DNA of 64,000 bases from an uncultured Christensenellaceae bacterium (GTDB taxonomy: Bacteria; Bacillota; Clostridia; Christensenellales; UBA3700). The notes beneath the pieces were generated by a model that searched no databases, was not told the origin of the DNA, and saw nothing but the letters and a program-made list of their open reading frames with translations. Positions within the stretch are counted from its first letter, which is position 1. The number at the start of each line of letters is the position of its first letter. The stretch is taken from positions 86,560 through 150,559 of the forward strand of contig CAJUOK010000002.1 of the NCBI GenBank assembly GCA_910588015.1. Direction: 5' to 3'. Shown here piece after piece: positions 33,110 through 42,141 of this stretch. The position numbers were made by a program, and so were the translations under genes.

Positions 33110-33138
33110 TTGCACCTTTATATGACAAAGGCTATAAT
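33110..33138 (+). promoter_or_regulatory. Sigma-A promoter of the BspA-like lipoprotein gene
   Basis: TTGCAC (33110-33115), 17-bp spacer, TATAAT (33133-33138), about 48 bp upstream of the GTG start. The region 32883-33185 otherwise holds only A/T-rich DNA and no gene. Confidence 0.75.
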
Positions 33139-33185
33139 TATAATTGTATAATATATTAATTCACTGTTTGTGGAGGAAAGATACT

Positions 33186-34895
33186 GTGAACAAAAAAATA
33201 TTTATTTTATTGACGGTGCTTACTATTATATTTGCGCTTTTGCTAGTAGCAGGATGCGACAGGCGCTCCAACGAAAATGCGGACGGAAATTCTGATAACA
33301 ACAACTTTAGCAGCGGCAACCTATCCTCCGGCGAAGACGGAATAACAAGCGGAGACGAACAAAACAAGCCGCATTCCCATACCTATGCAGACGTATGGAC
33401 GACAGATAAAGACCATCATTGGAGAGCTGCGACGTGCGGACACGATTCAATAATCGATAAAGCACCCCATAGCTATAATACCGACAATATTTGCTCTGCG
33501 TGCGGCTATTGCTTTTCCGACGGCTTTCTATTCCAACTAAACTCCGACAACGCTTCTTACAGCGTTGCGGGATTGGAAGAAGACAATTCAAAAACTCAAA
33601 TAGACATTCCGTCGACATACAATGGCAAGCCCGTAACGGGAATTGCAAAGAATGCTTTCAAAGACCGCAAAGACATCACAAGCGTTACGTTGCCTTCTGG
33701 TATTTCTTATATAGAATCGTTTGCTTTTGACGGTTGCGAAGGCTTGCAAGGCGTGTATATAACGGAATTGGCAAGTTGGCTGAATATAAAATTCCAAGGC
33801 GATTGCTCCAATCCTCTGCAATATGCGCATAAGCTTTACGTCAACAATCAATTGGTCACTCAACTGAATATTTCCAAAGATATCACCAATTTCAATATTT
33901 TCTCCATATATAACTATGTTGATTTGAACGCCATAACCGTCGAAGCTGAAAATACAAAATATAAAAGCGACGGCAACTGTTTGATTGAAAAAGAAACAGG
34001 CAGATTGGTATTCGGTTGCAAAAACAGCATTATCCCCTCTTACGTCACGAGTATCGGTTCCGCTTCGTTCGAAGGCTGCCAAGGCTTGACAAGCGTCGTC
34101 ATACCGTCTAGCGTAGAATATATAGGATTCGACGCTTTCCGCGGTTGTAAAGATTTGACTAACGTTAGAATAGAGGCAGGGCTAAATTATATTTACGACG
34201 GAGCTTTCCAAAACTGCAACAACTTAAAATACATCAACTTGCCGATAGGAATAAAAACCATAGGTATGAAAGTCTTCTACGGTTGCGAAAGCCTAACTGA
34301 AATTCAAATACCCTCCGGCGCTCAAAAAATCGACCAAGGCGCTTTTGCTTCTTGTATCTCGTTGACAAAATTAACTTTGCCGACAGGAATAGAAGAAATA
34401 GGCTCGCTAGCTTTTGCAAATTGCAGAGCGCTTACTATTTATTGCGAGGAAGAAAGCAAGCCCAACTATTGGACGGAAGCTTGGAACAATAGCTGCCCAG
34501 TCGTATGGGATTGCAAAAACAACGAAATAGCACAAGACGGAAACATTTACTTTGTCGACGAAAACGGATTAAGATACGCATTAGCGGACGGCAAAGCCGC
34601 ATTGACTCTTCAATCCCAATCTTTGAGCGGCAACAAAACCATACCCGCGTCTATCGTCTATAAAGGTACCGATTACGAGGTAACAAAAATAAATGCCAAC
34701 GCATTTATGAGTTGCCATACTCTGACAGGAGTCGTAATTCCCGTCAGCGTTATTAACGTCGATATGTCGGCTTTTAAATACTGCGATAACCTAACAATTT
34801 ATTGCCAAGCGGCAACTAAACCCGACGGCTGGAACAGTTGGTGGAACGACGGCAACCGTCCCGTAGTTTGGGAATATAACGAAATTAATTTATAA
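33186..34895 (+). CDS. BspA-like (LRR_5) surface lipoprotein
   Basis: 569 residues from GTG 33186 (GGAGG upstream). A lipobox signal peptide (FALLLVAGC, Cys ~23) is followed by a disordered Ser/Asn/Gly linker, a His/Cys-rich unit (HSHTYADVWTTDKDHHWRA and CSACGY) seen in many Clostridia surface proteins, and then repeated BspA-type LRR units (SVTLPSGISYIESFAFDGCE and similar). Such proteins mediate adhesion. It has a consensus promoter and an intrinsic terminator. Confidence 0.85.
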   Translation: MNKKIFILLTVLTIIFALLLVAGCDRRSNENADGNSDNNNFSSGNLSSGEDGITSGDEQNKPHSHTYADVWTTDKDHHWRAATCGHDSIIDKAPHSYNTDNICSACGYCFSDGFLFQLNSDNASYSVAGLEEDNSKTQIDIPSTYNGKPVTGIAKNAFKDRKDITSVTLPSGISYIESFAFDGCEGLQGVYITELASWLNIKFQGDCSNPLQYAHKLYVNNQLVTQLNISKDITNFNIFSIYNYVDLNAITVEAENTKYKSDGNCLIEKETGRLVFGCKNSIIPSYVTSIGSASFEGCQGLTSVVIPSSVEYIGFDAFRGCKDLTNVRIEAGLNYIYDGAFQNCNNLKYINLPIGIKTIGMKVFYGCESLTEIQIPSGAQKIDQGAFASCISLTKLTLPTGIEEIGSLAFANCRALTIYCEEESKPNYWTEAWNNSCPVVWDCKNNEIAQDGNIYFVDENGLRYALADGKAALTLQSQSLSGNKTIPASIVYKGTDYEVTKINANAFMSCHTLTGVVIPVSVINVDMSAFKYCDNLTIYCQAATKPDGWNSWWNDGNRPVVWEYNEINL

Positions 34896-34900
34896 AATTC

Positions 34901-34928
34901 AAGTCGAACGGCAGTATACGTTCGACTT
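34901..34928 (+). terminator. Terminator of the BspA-like gene
   Basis: A perfect 10-bp stem (AAGTCGAACG / CGTTCGACTT) with an 8-nt loop and a following TTTTATT. Confidence 0.88.
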
Positions 34929-35006
34929 TTTTATTGTAACTGTTTAAACTAGTTTAAATTGAAACAAATTTAGATAGAAAACCAAATAAATGGTGATGAA
35001 TAATAC

Positions 35007-35042
35007 ATTATAATTCACTTTCACTTAAAAGTTAATTATAAT
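35007..35042. promoter_or_regulatory. Inverted repeat upstream of the integrase
   Basis: ATTATAATT and AATTATAAT, 9-bp inverted copies 18 bp apart, end 30 bp before the integrase start. They could be an operator or integrase arm site, or only an A/T-rich promoter region. Weak evidence. Confidence 0.3.
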
Positions 35043-35072
35043 ACTCCTTACTAAACTAAGAAGAATATTATA

Positions 35073-36269
35073 ATGAACAACAAAGAAATGATAACTTTTT
35101 TATCAGAACTGCAACAACACCTTAACAAAGCAACTGACTCAATCGCTTTTTTAGGCTACTTGCAAGCGCAAGAAGACGTTGCCAAACAACAACAAAATTC
35201 AAGAGATTCCGCAGCAAAGGAGTCTGAACAAATGAAATATCAAAACGCTGAAATCAAAAAGCGAAATGATGGGAGGTGGTACGCAAGATACAAACTTTAC
35301 AACGGTATCTACAAATATATCTACGGTAGAACACAACTTGAATGTTACGAAAAATTAAGAGAATTTGCCGACAACAAAAAGCTAGTGAAGAAGTGCATCC
35401 AAGCAATCACTACTCCAAAAGTGCCGCCAAAGCCGACCTTTGGAGAGTTTTTTGAAACGTGGCTCAAACAAGAAAAAATACCAAAATGTAAACCAAATAC
35501 CATAAGAGGACTTAAAAGCATATATAAAAATTATTTTTACAAACTGGCAGACAGACGTATTGACGAAATTACTACAAACGAAATAAGAACTTTTCTAAAT
35601 GAAATTACTTCAACTTGCACAAAAGACCGTTGTCACATTATATTATCAGACATCTTCCGTCACGCAATCAACTACGATTTAATACAAGTATCCGTAATGC
35701 AGAAAATTACCCACTTTAAGCATAAAGACAAACCGAGAGAGCCATTTACTCACGAAGAAGAAGCTTTATTCATTGAACAAGCAGAGAAATCAAATTGCGC
35801 GCTTATATTCTTCCTAATGCTTTACGAAGGATTGAGAACGTCGGAAGCCAAGGCAATCACTCCGGCGGATATAAAAGACGACTATATCGTGGTTGACAAA
35901 TCTATCAATGACTACGGCGACTTTGTGCCGACAAAGACCAACAACAAAAGAATCGTACCAATCTTTGACAAATTCAAGACTTACGCCGACAAGTACCGCG
36001 GAACTGCCACTACCCCTTGCCTTGGCAAAGTCAACAAGCACACCGCCGTCAAGGAATACAGGGCAATTCAAGAGGCTACAAACATATCAAAGCAAATGTA
36101 TTCTCTACGTCATACCTTTGCTACACGCTGTGAAGAAGCCGGGATATCCGTCAAACAAACTGCTCAATGGATGGGACACTCTGATATTCATACTACTTTA
36201 AATAATTATATAGGTATACAGACCGCATTTGAGAAAGAAAATATAAAGAAAAAGAATGATATAGATTGA
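35073..36269 (+). CDS. int: Tyrosine recombinase (integrase)
   Basis: 398 residues. The N-terminal arm-binding region (RNDGRWYARYKLYNGIYKYI) and core-binding SAM-like domain (TFGEFFETWL) precede a catalytic domain with Arg in EGLRTSEAKA, H-x-x-R in YSLRHTFATRC, His in QWMGHSDIHTT and the Tyr of NNYIG. It points toward, and ends 101 bp from, the 3' end of tRNA-Glu, a classic integration target. No other phage or ICE genes flank it and no second copy of the tRNA 3' end was seen nearby, so it is likely a relic or the end of a small island. Confidence 0.93.
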   Translation: MNNKEMITFLSELQQHLNKATDSIAFLGYLQAQEDVAKQQQNSRDSAAKESEQMKYQNAEIKKRNDGRWYARYKLYNGIYKYIYGRTQLECYEKLREFADNKKLVKKCIQAITTPKVPPKPTFGEFFETWLKQEKIPKCKPNTIRGLKSIYKNYFYKLADRRIDEITTNEIRTFLNEITSTCTKDRCHIILSDIFRHAINYDLIQVSVMQKITHFKHKDKPREPFTHEEEALFIEQAEKSNCALIFFLMLYEGLRTSEAKAITPADIKDDYIVVDKSINDYGDFVPTKTNNKRIVPIFDKFKTYADKYRGTATTPCLGKVNKHTAVKEYRAIQEATNISKQMYSLRHTFATRCEEAGISVKQTAQWMGHSDIHTTLNNYIGIQTAFEKENIKKKNDID

Positions 36270-36312
36270 CACAAATTTTGACACAAATTTTTAAAGCTAG
36301 ATTATAAAAAAA

Positions 36313-36358
36313 GGGCTGTATTATTCAAAAATTGCCACATTTTAGAATAATACAGTCC
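36313..36358 (+). terminator. Hairpin between integrase and tRNA-Glu
   Basis: A 14-bp inverted repeat (GGGCTGTATTATTC ... GAATAATACAGTCC) with an ~18-nt loop lies after the integrase stop and may terminate the integrase and/or tRNA transcripts coming from both sides. Stem ends are approximate. Confidence 0.6.
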
Positions 36359-36369
36359 AATTATTGAGA

Positions 36370-36445
36370 TGGTGACTCCATCGGGAATCGAACCCGAGTT
36401 ACCGCCGTGAAAGGGCGATGTCTTAGACCGCTTGACCATGGAGCC
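36370..36445 (-). tRNA. tRNA-Glu (anticodon TTC)
   Basis: 76 nt with CCA encoded. Acceptor GGCTCCA/TGGAGTC, D-arm GTC/GAC region with GCGG loop, anticodon loop CTTTCAC (TTC), T arm CGGGT-TCGAT-type loop. Its 3' end faces the integrase gene. Confidence 0.95.
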
Positions 36446-36552
36446 ATATTTAATTTACGCTAATACAATATAATATAAATTAAATATATTGTCAACTGAT
36501 TTTTTGCAATTATCTAAAATTAATATATTTGATTTGCAGTTGCAACAAAATT

Positions 36553-36587
36553 CAAACGGCTGTCGCTTAAATAGCTACAGCCGTTTG
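36553..36587 (-). terminator. Terminator of the GH16 gene
   Basis: A perfect 11-bp stem (CAAACGGCTGT / ACAGCCGTTTG) with a 13-nt loop, 7 bp past the GH16 stop. The T-run is modest (AATTTT). Confidence 0.8.
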
Positions 36588-36593
36588 GTTAAT

Positions 36594-37787
36594 TTAGTTC
36601 GCCGTATCGTAAGGGCTGTCGTAAGCGCTCTCAAAGTTGTTGGCTTGCGAATAAGGCTTGCCGTCTATACTCGGAGCTATATGACTCAAATAATTCGTAT
36701 TTTGATAAACCCTAACGTATTCTATATCAAAAGACGCGCTTTTGTCGTGGGAGAACTGCCCTATTTTTTGTCCGTGCGGTCCATAGCCGTCGCCTGTGTC
36801 TATCTCATTAGTAAATCTCAAAAACTCGGGCACTCTGCAAACACCGCCTGCATTTGTCGCCCACGTTGCATATCCGTCGATAAAGAACACGTAGCACTCG
36901 GGCGTCCACAACAACGAAAACGTATGGAAGTTGCCGTCGTAAAGATTTTGTTCAAGCTTGACAATTTGGTCGTCTACCTTACCGCTCTTTCCGTATCCGT
37001 TCCACAGAAGAGCGTGTCCCATACGTGAAACTTTGTCGTTGTTGTATCTGAAAGCAGATTCGTACACGTCGATTTCCGTACCGTCGAGACCGTCGTTGCC
37101 AATCTCTCTCATTTCGTTGCCTTGCAACCAAAACGCAGACCACATTCCGTCGACATTGGGGAACCTTACGCTTGCCTCATAATAACCAAACGCTTGCGCC
37201 CATATTATATTGCTATCGTATGCCCTGCCGCCTTTTCCGTCGGGTTTTACCACCTCTGCTCTGCTTTCAAATCCGCCGGTAAAACGTCCGTCGGTGTGTC
37301 CGTAGGATTTGCATATCTCGCATTGGTGATTGGAATCGTATTCCGCCTTAACCTTGACAACTCCGTCTTCGACAGACACCATTTCGCTACACCAATAATT
37401 TGCATATTCGGGATGATTTTTCTTTTGACTTGCCCATCTGACGTCGTGACGCGACGTAGTCCAAATCTGCGGATTCAATCCGCGATTTTCGTTATAAACC
37501 ACGTCAAAATTATCTATAAGCGTGGCGTACCAACCTTCTTCGTTGACGGTTTTATCTCCGTCGGAATAAAGATAAGTATCGGTAGTCAAACCGCTCAAAT
37601 CAATAAAATCTTCTACTTTGAGTTTTGTCAAATCAACTTCGCTTGCCGATTTTCCAATTCTCTCGAGCGCAATTTTTTCCCAACCGTTGAGCGTAAATTT
37701 ATCATAACAGGCGCAACTCGAAAACAAAATAGCAACCGTCAACGCAATGACTGAAATAATTGCTATTACTCCATACTTCTTTTTCAT
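36594..37787 (-). CDS. GH16-family beta-glucanase lipoprotein
   Basis: 397 residues from ATG 37787. A signal peptide ends in a lipobox-like SSCAC. After ~90 residues comes a GH16 beta-jelly-roll domain: WNVDGMW-type strand (VRFPNVDGMWSAFWLQG), catalytic signature DGTEIDVYES (E-x-D-x-x-E), later HTFSLLWTPECYVFFIDG and the C-terminal SFDIEYVRVYQ. Probably cleaves beta-1,3/1,3-1,4 glucans (laminarin- or lichenan-type) at the cell surface. Confidence 0.92.
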   Translation of the reverse strand: MKKKYGVIAIISVIALTVAILFSSCACYDKFTLNGWEKIALERIGKSASEVDLTKLKVEDFIDLSGLTTDTYLYSDGDKTVNEEGWYATLIDNFDVVYNENRGLNPQIWTTSRHDVRWASQKKNHPEYANYWCSEMVSVEDGVVKVKAEYDSNHQCEICKSYGHTDGRFTGGFESRAEVVKPDGKGGRAYDSNIIWAQAFGYYEASVRFPNVDGMWSAFWLQGNEMREIGNDGLDGTEIDVYESAFRYNNDKVSRMGHALLWNGYGKSGKVDDQIVKLEQNLYDGNFHTFSLLWTPECYVFFIDGYATWATNAGGVCRVPEFLRFTNEIDTGDGYGPHGQKIGQFSHDKSASFDIEYVRVYQNTNYLSHIAPSIDGKPYSQANNFESAYDSPYDTAN

Positions 37788-37849
37788 AATAACCCCTTTC
37801 AACAATTGTTTAAGACCATTATAACAGATAAAACGGTTGTTTTCAATAC

Positions 37850-38302
37850 TCAATGACAAAGAATTTTATAAAGCGCTTCGCATCCGCTTTTTATATCGTC
37901 ATAAGTTTTGTCGAAATCGCCCGTATACCAAGGGTCGGCAACGTCTCTGTCGGAGCCGACGTATTCAAGCATCGTATGTATTTTCTTTTGAGAATCTTCT
38001 CCCAAGATTTTCATCATATTAATTATATTGTATCTGTCCATACCTATAAACAAATCGTATTTGTCATAGTCTTCTTTTCTCAATCTTACAGCGCGTTTTC
38101 CGTCGCAAGAAATTTTGTATTGCGAAAGTTTTCCAACCGTTCCGTAATGCACGGGATTGCCGATTTCTTCACAGCTTGTAGCAGAAGAAGCGATAAAAAA
38201 ATCTTTTTCTCTGCCCTCTCTTTTGACAATATCTTTCATTACAAATTCCGCCATAGGCGAACGGCAAATATTACCGTGACAAACGAACATTATCTTCAAC
38301 AT
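37850..38302 (-). CDS. Low-molecular-weight protein tyrosine phosphatase
   Basis: 150 residues. The P-loop CHGNICRS (C8-x5-R14) is at the N-terminus and the general-acid Asp lies in the ADPWYTGDF stretch. It is of usual length, without signal peptide. It dephosphorylates protein tyrosine or arginine phosphate (YwlE-type cannot be excluded). It stands alone upstream of the truA-ecf cluster. Confidence 0.9.
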   Translation of the reverse strand: MLKIMFVCHGNICRSPMAEFVMKDIVKREGREKDFFIASSATSCEEIGNPVHYGTVGKLSQYKISCDGKRAVRLRKEDYDKYDLFIGMDRYNIINMMKILGEDSQKKIHTMLEYVGSDRDVADPWYTGDFDKTYDDIKSGCEALYKILCH

Positions 38303-38365
38303 ATTATCCCTCTAAAATTTTTAAATTATAATATTTAAAATCAAACTTAAACTGGCAAATTTTAC

Positions 38366-39103
38366 TCAATCGTAAATGACCGATTCCAAATAAAGTCCTT
38401 GCGGGTCAAGAGTTTTTCCTGTGCCAATATGTTTTTTTGAATCGATTATTTTGGATATATCTTGCGGACTCAATCTTCCTCTTCCTACGTCTATGAGAGT
38501 GCCTGCAATTATGCGCACCATATTATGCAAGAAACCGTTGCCTGTTACTCTGATATATATTTCGTCTCCGCATTGTTCAATATTAAGCGAGTAAATGGTT
38601 CTGATTGTGTTTTCTTTTTCGTCGTTGGCAAGCATAAAAGCTCTGAAATCGTGTTCTCCTTCGAAATATCCGCACGCCTGCTTCATTTTTGCAATATCCA
38701 AATCATAAAAACAGATATGGTAATATTTTCGTTTGAGAGGAGAATGAATTTTGCAAAGACAAATTTTATATAGATAAGTCTTGCGTTTGGCTCCGAATTG
38801 CGCGTGAAAACTATCGTCGACTTTTTCACAAGACGTAACGGCAATATCCTTTGGCAACAGCGTATTGATACTGTATCCGAAACTGCTTGTTTTCAACTCT
38901 GCGTCAACGTCGAAATGCACGACTTGCGCTATAGCGTGCACTCCTGCGTCCGTCCTGCCGCTTGGATGCACTGTGATAGGCTGCTGAAATCTTGTGGACA
39001 GCGCTTCTTCTAATTTCTGTTGAACAGTCGGCAAACTATTTTGTCTTTGAAAACCGTAATAGTCGCTCCCGTCGTAACATACCGTCAATTTATATCTTGC
39101 CAT
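38366..39103 (-). CDS. truA: tRNA pseudouridine synthase A
   Basis: 245 residues. It modifies U38-40 in tRNA anticodon stems. The catalytic Asp is D52 in SGRTDAGVHA; RKTYLYKICLC, EGEHDFRAFM and GNGFLHNMVRIIAGTLIDVG are conserved. It is the last gene of the ecfA1-ecfA2-ecfT-truA operon, a common arrangement in Bacillota (ribosomal-protein cluster neighbourhood). Confidence 0.96.
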   Translation of the reverse strand: MARYKLTVCYDGSDYYGFQRQNSLPTVQQKLEEALSTRFQQPITVHPSGRTDAGVHAIAQVVHFDVDAELKTSSFGYSINTLLPKDIAVTSCEKVDDSFHAQFGAKRKTYLYKICLCKIHSPLKRKYYHICFYDLDIAKMKQACGYFEGEHDFRAFMLANDEKENTIRTIYSLNIEQCGDEIYIRVTGNGFLHNMVRIIAGTLIDVGRGRLSPQDISKIIDSKKHIGTGKTLDPQGLYLESVIYD

Positions 39104-39105
39104 AA

Positions 39106-40017
39106 TTATACCGGATATCCCAAAACGCGCGTCAAAAGATTGTAAACGAATATATCCAATCCCTGCACCTCAAAGCCTCCGAGGTCGGGAGACGGGACCA
39201 TAGCGCCTATATAATATTTATCCAAAAATATCAACACCATCAAAGCCGTAAATACAAAAAATGAAACCAAATCGGTGGATTTGAGCTTAAATACTTTCAT
39301 CTTGGTTCGCTTATTGGAAGCGTTGTAACATCTTGCATCCAAAGCGTCGGCAAGTTCGTCGGCTCTCCTAAACGCGCTGACAAACAAAGGAATAAGCACA
39401 GGCAGCATAGCCTTTATTTTTTTGAAAAAATTGCCGCTGTCGAGATTTGCGCCTCTGGCTTTTTGCGCCATCATAATCTTATCGGTCTCTTCCATAAGTC
39501 CGGGAATAAATCTCAATGCTATCGACATTATGATAGCCAAGTCGTGCACCGGTATCTTGATATACGTCAAAGGCTTGAGCAGCACTTCCAAGGCGTCCGT
39601 CAATTCGGTGGGAGTGGTGGTAAACGTCAGTATCGAAGAGCCTAATACCAAAAGCGTAAATCTCAAAGCCATTTTTATTGCAAAATTAATTCCTTGGTCG
39701 GTTATGGTAATAACAAGCTGACCTATTTTTATAGGCAAAAGCACGTTGCCGGACGAAGTAAAGAAGACGTTGATTATAGCGGTAAAAATCAGCAAAAACA
39801 ACAGTCCTTTTATACTTTTGAACACGATTTTGTAAGGAACGTGCGAGACTGCGATTATTATTATCAAAAGCGAGAACATACAAAAGAAAGCCGTATAAGA
39901 CACGATAAAGAATACCGACACCATATACATCAGCGTAATCAATATCTTTATTCTCGCGTCTATCGAATGGACGAAAGACCTGACGGGATAATACTGTCCG
40001 AAGGATATATCTCTCAC
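39106..40017 (-). CDS. ecfT: ECF transporter T component
   Basis: 303 residues with five or so membrane helices. It has the conserved cytoplasmic coupling motifs of the type A-R-G (QKARGANLDSG and RRADELADALDARCYN), which couple substrate-specific S proteins to the two ATPases. It overlaps ecfA2 by 4 bp and ends 2 bp before truA. Confidence 0.95.
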   Translation of the reverse strand: MRDISFGQYYPVRSFVHSIDARIKILITLMYMVSVFFIVSYTAFFCMFSLLIIIIAVSHVPYKIVFKSIKGLLFLLIFTAIINVFFTSSGNVLLPIKIGQLVITITDQGINFAIKMALRFTLLVLGSSILTFTTTPTELTDALEVLLKPLTYIKIPVHDLAIIMSIALRFIPGLMEETDKIMMAQKARGANLDSGNFFKKIKAMLPVLIPLFVSAFRRADELADALDARCYNASNKRTKMKVFKLKSTDLVSFFVFTALMVLIFLDKYYIGAMVPSPDLGGFEVQGLDIFVYNLLTRVLGYPV

Positions 40018-41111
40018 TTTTTGTCCTCCTGTTGGGAATTTTTGCTCTTGACGTTCTTTTTCGATAGCTTGGACTTTTTATCTGATTTGGAACCGAATTT
40101 TTTGTTTGGTTTTTTAGAAATTTCCTTAACTTCCTCAACTGGCACAGCGGTCGACAGCCCCAGTTCCGCGCGCTCTTCCGACGTAAGCCATTTCTGCGAA
40201 AAATCGTACATATCGAAAACTCCCGCGCTTTCGTCTATCTGCGTAGAATATTTTTCGTTGTATCTATTTATAATTGCGCGAAGCAATTCTTCTGCCGTCA
40301 CAATATCTTCTCCGAGGTCTACGCCTCCCGCTCTCAATGCGTTGACGACTTTGACCGCACGCGGAATATCCAATCCCATTCTCTGCAAATCGGCGGTATG
40401 TTTGAACAGCTTTTGCATAGGCTCGTCGTAAACTATACGCGAATCGTTGAAGACTACAATCCTGTTGGCAAAACGCGTAATCTCGTCTATATCGTGCGAT
40501 ATGACAACAATAGTGGGAGAACAGTGCGTCTTAAGATACTTGATAAGATTGAGTATCTGTTCTTTTCCAAACGGGTCTAGTCCCGCGGTAGGCTCGTCCA
40601 AGATAAGCATTTTGGGCTGCATAGCAATTATGCCCGCAATAGCAACTCTGCGTTTTTGACCGCCCGAAAGTTCAAACGGCGCTCTGTCTTTGACCGCCTC
40701 GTAATCAAGTCCGACCATCTCTATTGCGCGTCTTACTCTGCAGTCTATTTCTTCCGAACTCAATCCGAGATTTTTAGGACCGAAAGCCACGTCTTTTTCG
40801 ACGGTGTCGGCAAAAAGTTGATATTCGGGATATTGAAACACCATACCGACTTGACTTCTCAACGCTCTTAAATCCACTTTGGGTCTCTTTGCAGAAGAAA
40901 GTTTGATATCAAAAATTTCTATTTCTCCCGACTGCGGCTTAATAAGTCCGTTGATATGTTGAATAAACGTAGACTTTCCGCTGCCGGTATGCCCTATGAT
41001 ACCGAGAAAATCTCCCTCGTTGATTTGCAAATTGATATTTTCCAGCGCTTTTTTCTCATATGGCGTTCCCGCGCTGTAAGTAAACGTAAGGTTCTTTACA
41101 ATAATCGGCAT
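40014..41111 (-). CDS. ecfA2: ECF transporter ATPase A2 with Lys-rich C-terminal extension
   Basis: 365 residues. Walker A GHTGSGKST (~37-45), signature LSGGQKRR, Walker B LILDEPTAGLDP and the H-loop VISHDIDEI. The typical length is ~285 residues; here the last ~45 form a strongly basic tail (many Lys and Ser) after the EcfA2 C-terminal domain. The tail is unusual and may be disordered or contact RNA or membrane. Confidence 0.95.
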   Translation of the reverse strand: MPIIVKNLTFTYSAGTPYEKKALENINLQINEGDFLGIIGHTGSGKSTFIQHINGLIKPQSGEIEIFDIKLSSAKRPKVDLRALRSQVGMVFQYPEYQLFADTVEKDVAFGPKNLGLSSEEIDCRVRRAIEMVGLDYEAVKDRAPFELSGGQKRRVAIAGIIAMQPKMLILDEPTAGLDPFGKEQILNLIKYLKTHCSPTIVVISHDIDEITRFANRIVVFNDSRIVYDEPMQKLFKHTADLQRMGLDIPRAVKVVNALRAGGVDLGEDIVTAEELLRAIINRYNEKYSTQIDESAGVFDMYDFSQKWLTSEERAELGLSTAVPVEEVKEISKKPNKKFGSKSDKKSKLSKKNVKSKNSQQEDKK

Positions 41112-41929
41112 AAGCTGTCCACAAGCTCCTTTTCGTTTACTATTCCTTCGCCCAAATCAATGCCTGCTTTTTTAAGAGATATCGCCATCTGCGTCTCCCA
41201 CGGCACGGCAAGCTTTATAGCCTTTAGGTCTTCATATTTTTTAAAGACTTCTCTGGGAGTACTGTCGAAAGCTATTTTTCCGCCATTCATAACTATAAGC
41301 CTATCGGCGTCGAGCGCTTCTTCCATAAAATGCGTTATATGAATAACGGTAATTCCGTCCTCTTTGTTAAGTTCGTGCGCAACTTTGAGCACCTCTTTTC
41401 TGCCCTGCGGGTCAAGCATTGCCGTAGACTCGTCAAGCACCAATATCTTCGGCTTTATTGCAAGCACTCCAGCAATAGCCAAGCGTTGCTTTTGACCGCC
41501 GCTCATTTTGAAAGGAGTGCGCTTGCGATATTGCGACATCTCCACTTTGGACAGCGCCCACTCGACTCTCTCTATTATTTCTTCGCGCGGCACGCCGAGG
41601 TTCTCGGGACCGAACGCAATATCGTCTTCTACTATCGAGGCTATCATCTGATTGTCGGGATTTTGAAATACCATACCGACGTTTTTTCTTATTTCGTAAA
41701 TTTTTTCGGGGTCGAGAGTGGAATTTCCGAATATTTTGACGTCGCCAGAAGTAGGCAGTAAAAGTCCGTTGAGAAGCTTTGCCAAAGTGCTCTTTCCGCT
41801 GCCGTTGTGACCGACCAACGCGACGAACGTCCCTTCTTCGATATGCAAAGAAAGCTGCTTAACGGCATCGATACGATGCGTGTCGTTGATATTGTAAGAA
41901 TATGTCACGTTGTCCAATAAAACAGCCAT
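41096..41929 (-). CDS. ecfA1: ECF transporter ATPase A1
   Basis: 277 residues. Walker A GHNGSGKST (40-48), signature MSGGQKQR, Walker B LVLDESTAMLDP and switch ITHFMEEA. It is the first gene of the operon, overlapping ecfA2 by 16 bp. With ecfA2 and ecfT it forms the shared energising module for vitamin or metal uptake. The specificity components lie elsewhere. Confidence 0.96.
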   Translation of the reverse strand: MAVLLDNVTYSYNINDTHRIDAVKQLSLHIEEGTFVALVGHNGSGKSTLAKLLNGLLLPTSGDVKIFGNSTLDPEKIYEIRKNVGMVFQNPDNQMIASIVEDDIAFGPENLGVPREEIIERVEWALSKVEMSQYRKRTPFKMSGGQKQRLAIAGVLAIKPKILVLDESTAMLDPQGRKEVLKVAHELNKEDGITVIHITHFMEEALDADRLIVMNGGKIAFDSTPREVFKKYEDLKAIKLAVPWETQMAISLKKAGIDLGEGIVNEKELVDSLCRLL

Positions 41930-42068
41930 TTCCCGCGTCTCTTCTTAAAAATATTTTGTTTATTATATCATAAAAATTAAGAGATTACAAACATATGCCG
42001 ACACTTTTTTTATTACCCAAAACAATACAAAGCGCAGGGCTTTTTGAGGGAAAATATGGCAAAAACTA

Positions 42069-42097
42069 TTGACTTGACTATATAGAAGTATTATAAT
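42069..42097 (+). promoter_or_regulatory. Consensus sigma-A promoter of nifJ
   Basis: TTGACT (42069-42074), a 17-bp spacer and TATAAT (42092-42097), then GGAGG at about 42126 and ATG at 42142. It lies in the 212-bp gap divergent from ecfA1. Confidence 0.88.
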
Positions 42098-42141
42098 TAT
42101 TTAGATTAAACAATCATTCCTAAACGGAGGTAAAATTTTAA

